This document shows positions 61,786 to 64,000 of a stretch of 64,000 nt of DNA, piece after piece. The notes below the pieces were generated by a model that worked only from the letters and a program-made list of their open reading frames with translations, had not been told where the DNA came from and did not search any database. The stretch lies in contig NZ_JBHLVH010000018.1 in the NCBI RefSeq assembly GCF_042433515.1, positions 1 through 64,000 of the forward strand, written 5' to 3'. How positions within the stretch are numbered: the stretch's first letter is position 1; each line of letters starts with the position of its first letter. Source of the DNA: Kytococcus schroeteri. GTDB lineage: Bacteria > Actinomycetota > Actinomycetes > Actinomycetales > Dermatophilaceae. A program made the position numbers and the translations under genes.

Positions 61786-63210
61786 ATGTCCCTCGGCCTG
61801 CTCGACATCCTCGTCTCACTCGCCCTGCTCATCACGCTGGCCTACCGCGGCCACTCGGTGCTGGTGGCCGCCCCGGTCGCGGCGCTGGTGGCCACGCTGT
61901 TCGCCGGTGCGCCCCTGCTGGGCACGTACACCCAGGTGTTCATGCCCGCCATGGCCACGTTCCTGGGCTCGTACTTCCCGCTGTTCCTCACCGGTGCGGT
62001 GTTCGGGCACCTCATGAAGACCTCCGGCCTGGCCGGCGACTTCGCCGCCTGGGCCTCGCAGCGGCTGGGCGCGCAGCACGCCGTGCTCATCACGGTGCTC
62101 ACCACGGCCGCCCTCACCTACGGCGGCGTGAGCGCGTGGGTGGTGGTGTTCACCATCTTCCCCATCGCCACCCAGCTGTTCCGCGAGGCGGGCATTCCCC
62201 GGCGCCTGATGCCGGCCGCCGTCGCCCTGGGCGTGGTCACCTTCGCGCTCGGTGCCCTGCCGGGGTCGCCGCAGATCCACAACACCATCCCCACCACCGT
62301 GTTCGGCACCACCACCTTCGCGGCGCCCGTGCTGGGCCTGCTCACCGGCGCCCTGGTGTTCGGCCTGGGCATGGCCTGGCTGCGGTACCGCCAGCGCTCC
62401 CTCATGGCGGCCGGCGAGTCCTTCGAGGACCTCACGATCCGCGAGCGCGAGGCCGGCGTCACCGTGGCCGGCGGCACCGACCGCCCCGCCGAGCGCGGGC
62501 GCGTCTCCACCGCATCGGGGCTGCTGGGCCTGGTGCCGGTGGCCGTGGTGGTGGCCGTGCAGGCGCTCATGACCTACCTGGTCATCCCCCGCCTGGACAC
62601 CGCCTACCTGGCCGACGAGAAGTACGGCGCGGTCACGCTGGCCTCGGTGGCCGGCATCTGGGCGGTGACGGTGGCGATGGTGGTGGCCATCCTCGTGGTG
62701 GTGCTGCTGCGCCCCGGCGGAATGAAGCACTACCCCAGCGACGTGTCCGAGGGCGCCGGCCAGGCGGTGCTGCCCACGCTCACCACGGCCAGCGAGGTGG
62801 GTTTCGGTGCGGTCATCGCCTCCATGGCGGCGTTCACCGTCATCCGTGACGGCATCTTCGGACTCACGGACAACCCGGTGGTGACGGCGGCGGTCTCCAC
62901 CGCGGGCATCTCGGGCGTCACCGGCTCGGCATCGGGCGGCCTGCAGATCACCATGAGCACCTTCGGCGAGCAGCTCGCCGCACAGGGGGCGGCGCAGGGC
63001 ATCGACCCCGAGGTGCTGCACCGCGTGGCGGCCCTGGCGAGCACCAGCTTCGACTCGATGCCGCACAACGGCGCCATCATCACGATGCTGCTGGTGACCG
63101 GGCTGACCCACCGCGAGGCGTACAAGGACATCTTCGCCGTCACCGTGGTGGGGCCCCTCATCGGCACCGCGGTGGCCGTGGTGATGGGTCTCACGGTGGG
63201 CGCCTTCTGA
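61786..63210 (+). CDS. GntP-family organic acid permease
   Basis: This is a 474-residue permease with about 12-14 membrane helices. The C-terminal block STSFDSMPHNGAIITMLLVTGLTHREAYKDIF is typical of the GntP family, which takes up gluconate, hydroxybutyrate and similar acids. The ATG at 61786 follows CCCAGGA. The longer frame starting at 61684 would cross the operator. It is divergent from YjiH across the GntR-type site and ends at a strong hairpin. The substrate is not known, and co-regulation with the pxp genes hints at a carboxylate linked to 5-oxoproline or glutamate. Confidence 0.86.
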   Translation: MSLGLLDILVSLALLITLAYRGHSVLVAAPVAALVATLFAGAPLLGTYTQVFMPAMATFLGSYFPLFLTGAVFGHLMKTSGLAGDFAAWASQRLGAQHAVLITVLTTAALTYGGVSAWVVVFTIFPIATQLFREAGIPRRLMPAAVALGVVTFALGALPGSPQIHNTIPTTVFGTTTFAAPVLGLLTGALVFGLGMAWLRYRQRSLMAAGESFEDLTIREREAGVTVAGGTDRPAERGRVSTASGLLGLVPVAVVVAVQALMTYLVIPRLDTAYLADEKYGAVTLASVAGIWAVTVAMVVAILVVVLLRPGGMKHYPSDVSEGAGQAVLPTLTTASEVGFGAVIASMAAFTVIRDGIFGLTDNPVVTAAVSTAGISGVTGSASGGLQITMSTFGEQLAAQGAAQGIDPEVLHRVAALASTSFDSMPHNGAIITMLLVTGLTHREAYKDIFAVTVVGPLIGTAVAVVMGLTVGAF

Positions 63211-63226
63211 GGCACTGGACCGCAGC

Positions 63227-63267
63227 ACGGCGCGGCGGCGCGGCCCAGGGCCGTGCCGCCGCGCCGT
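63227..63267 (+). terminator. hairpin terminator after the GntP-like gene
   Basis: Perfect 13-bp arms ACGGCGCGGCGGC (63227-63239) and its complement (63255-63267) with a 15-nt loop lie 16 bp after the permease stop. ATT follows the stem. Confidence 0.78.
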
Positions 63268-63354
63268 ATTCATGGGGTGAGGACAGCGAAATAACAGTGA
63301 CACGCGTGCACACTCATCGGACACCCCCACGACGGCGCGCCCTGGAGGTCTGCC

Positions 63355-64000
63355 TTGAACACCGCACTCCGCGACCTCGTTCGTCAGACCCACACCGAAC
63401 GCCAGGACGACTGGGCCACGGCGCTGTCCACCGTCGACTCCGCCCTGCGCACCCACTGCCGCGTCACCCTCCAGCCGGGTGAGCCGGCGCGCGCGATCGT
63501 GGGCGAGGTGCGCCAGCGTTCCGAGGAGGACACCCTGCGGGCGCTGGAGCAGTGCGCCGCCCAGGGCCACCCGCTGCCGACCACCGTGGAGGAGGTCGAG
63601 CACGCGGTGCCCGACCTCACCTCGGCCACCGTGGTGTGCACCTCCACCCGCGCCCAGACCCTGCTGGTGCGGTGCATCGCCGACGAGGTGGCGCAGGCGC
63701 CCGGCATCCGCCTGGTGGAGGTGGTGGACCACAGCGGGCTCGACCTGCCCCTGGAGGGCGTGGACGTGCAGCGCGGCGAGGAGGGCGGCTGCTGGGGCGT
63801 GGCCTGCCTGCTCGTGGTGGACGTGGAGGGCGCCCGCCCAGCACTGGTGGAGCTGTGCGTGGTGACCCGGCTGCAGCAGGCCTGGGCCGAGCTCACCGAG
63901 CAGCACCTCTACGGGCGCGAGGGCGAGCTGGAGGCCGGACCGCTGCGCGCTGCGGTGGTGCGCAGCATGGCGGTGATGCTGCACGAGGTGGACCGCCTGG
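63355..64000 (+). CDS. RelA/SpoT-domain-like protein, 5' part only
   Basis: The first 215 residues are visible and the gene runs off the window. A TTG start at 63355 follows GGAGG (63343-63347). A helical N-terminus leads to a segment whose end (VELCVVTRLQQAWAELTEQHLYG) resembles the RelA/SpoT synthetase pattern of a strand followed by Q-x-AWA-E-x-EH. Earlier catalytic motifs are not obvious, so it may be a degenerate relative rather than an active (p)ppGpp synthetase. The remaining part beyond the window is needed for a firm call. Confidence 0.5.
   Translation, partial: MNTALRDLVRQTHTERQDDWATALSTVDSALRTHCRVTLQPGEPARAIVGEVRQRSEEDTLRALEQCAAQGHPLPTTVEEVEHAVPDLTSATVVCTSTRAQTLLVRCIADEVAQAPGIRLVEVVDHSGLDLPLEGVDVQRGEEGGCWGVACLLVVDVEGARPALVELCVVTRLQQAWAELTEQHLYGREGELEAGPLRAAVVRSMAVMLHEVDRL

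Overview
The window is high-GC DNA with densely packed genes, short intergenic gaps, many GTG starts, ATGA stop/start overlaps and leaderless-looking promoters. This suggests an actinomycete (Actinomycetota), probably of the Micrococcales. The genus cannot be fixed from the sequence alone. A 69-base run of N at 22735-22803 marks an assembly gap. I saw no rRNA, tRNA, CRISPR array or insertion sequence.

Region 1 (0.1-9.4 kb) is an iron-regulated hydroxamate siderophore locus of the desferrioxamine type. Four minus-strand genes, each overlapping the next by 4 bp, encode a PLP decarboxylase, an N-hydroxylase, a GNAT acyltransferase fused to an IucA/IucC synthetase, and a penicillin-acylase-like hydrolase fused to a second GNAT domain. 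A DtxR/IdeR-type iron box separates them from a divergent siderophore-interacting (ferric reductase) gene. A TetR regulator and a pair of large palindromes follow.

Region 2 (10.3-16.2 kb) holds a membrane-anchored unknown protein and the methylmalonyl-CoA mutase set mutA-mutB-meaB. Region 3 (16.3-20.8 kb) is a GntR regulator divergent from an NRAMP-like transporter and pxpA-pxpB-pxpC (5-oxoprolinase). Its operator recurs almost exactly at 61.7 kb, between a YjiH-type membrane protein and a GntP-type permease. A YcsI-family protein, often a neighbour of pxp genes elsewhere, lies at 50.8 kb. Region 4 (20.8-26.3 kb) has a CdaR/PucR-type regulator divergent from an MFS transporter and a GlcD-type flavin oxidase, probably for uptake and oxidation of a 2-hydroxy acid.

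Region 5 (26.3-29.3 kb) has an AbiEi/DUF559-type gene bracketed by two copies of a palindromic repeat, then a DEAD-box helicase. A third copy of the repeat lies at 51.7 kb. Region 6 (29.5-41.1 kb) is a regulatory and envelope island. Two paralogous SARP/BTAD regulators flank a lipoprotein and a zinc-ribbon membrane protein, followed by two paralogous DUF4352-like membrane proteins. Heptamer direct repeats with an 11-bp period, the classic SARP binding pattern, precede the first regulator and the lipoprotein gene.

Region 7 (41.2-48.9 kb) is a complete kdpFABCDE potassium-uptake operon, including a 27-residue KdpF. Region 8 (49.1-64 kb) is mixed. It holds a PiT phosphate transporter, the YcsI protein, a decayed VOC gene, a PAT-like acetyltransferase, an FHA-ABC exporter, an exported metallophosphoesterase, a VapBC pair, a YjbQ protein, a zinc alcohol dehydrogenase, a GNAT enzyme, YjiH with an 18-residue hydrophobic peptide, a GntP permease and a RelA/SpoT-like gene cut by the window edge.
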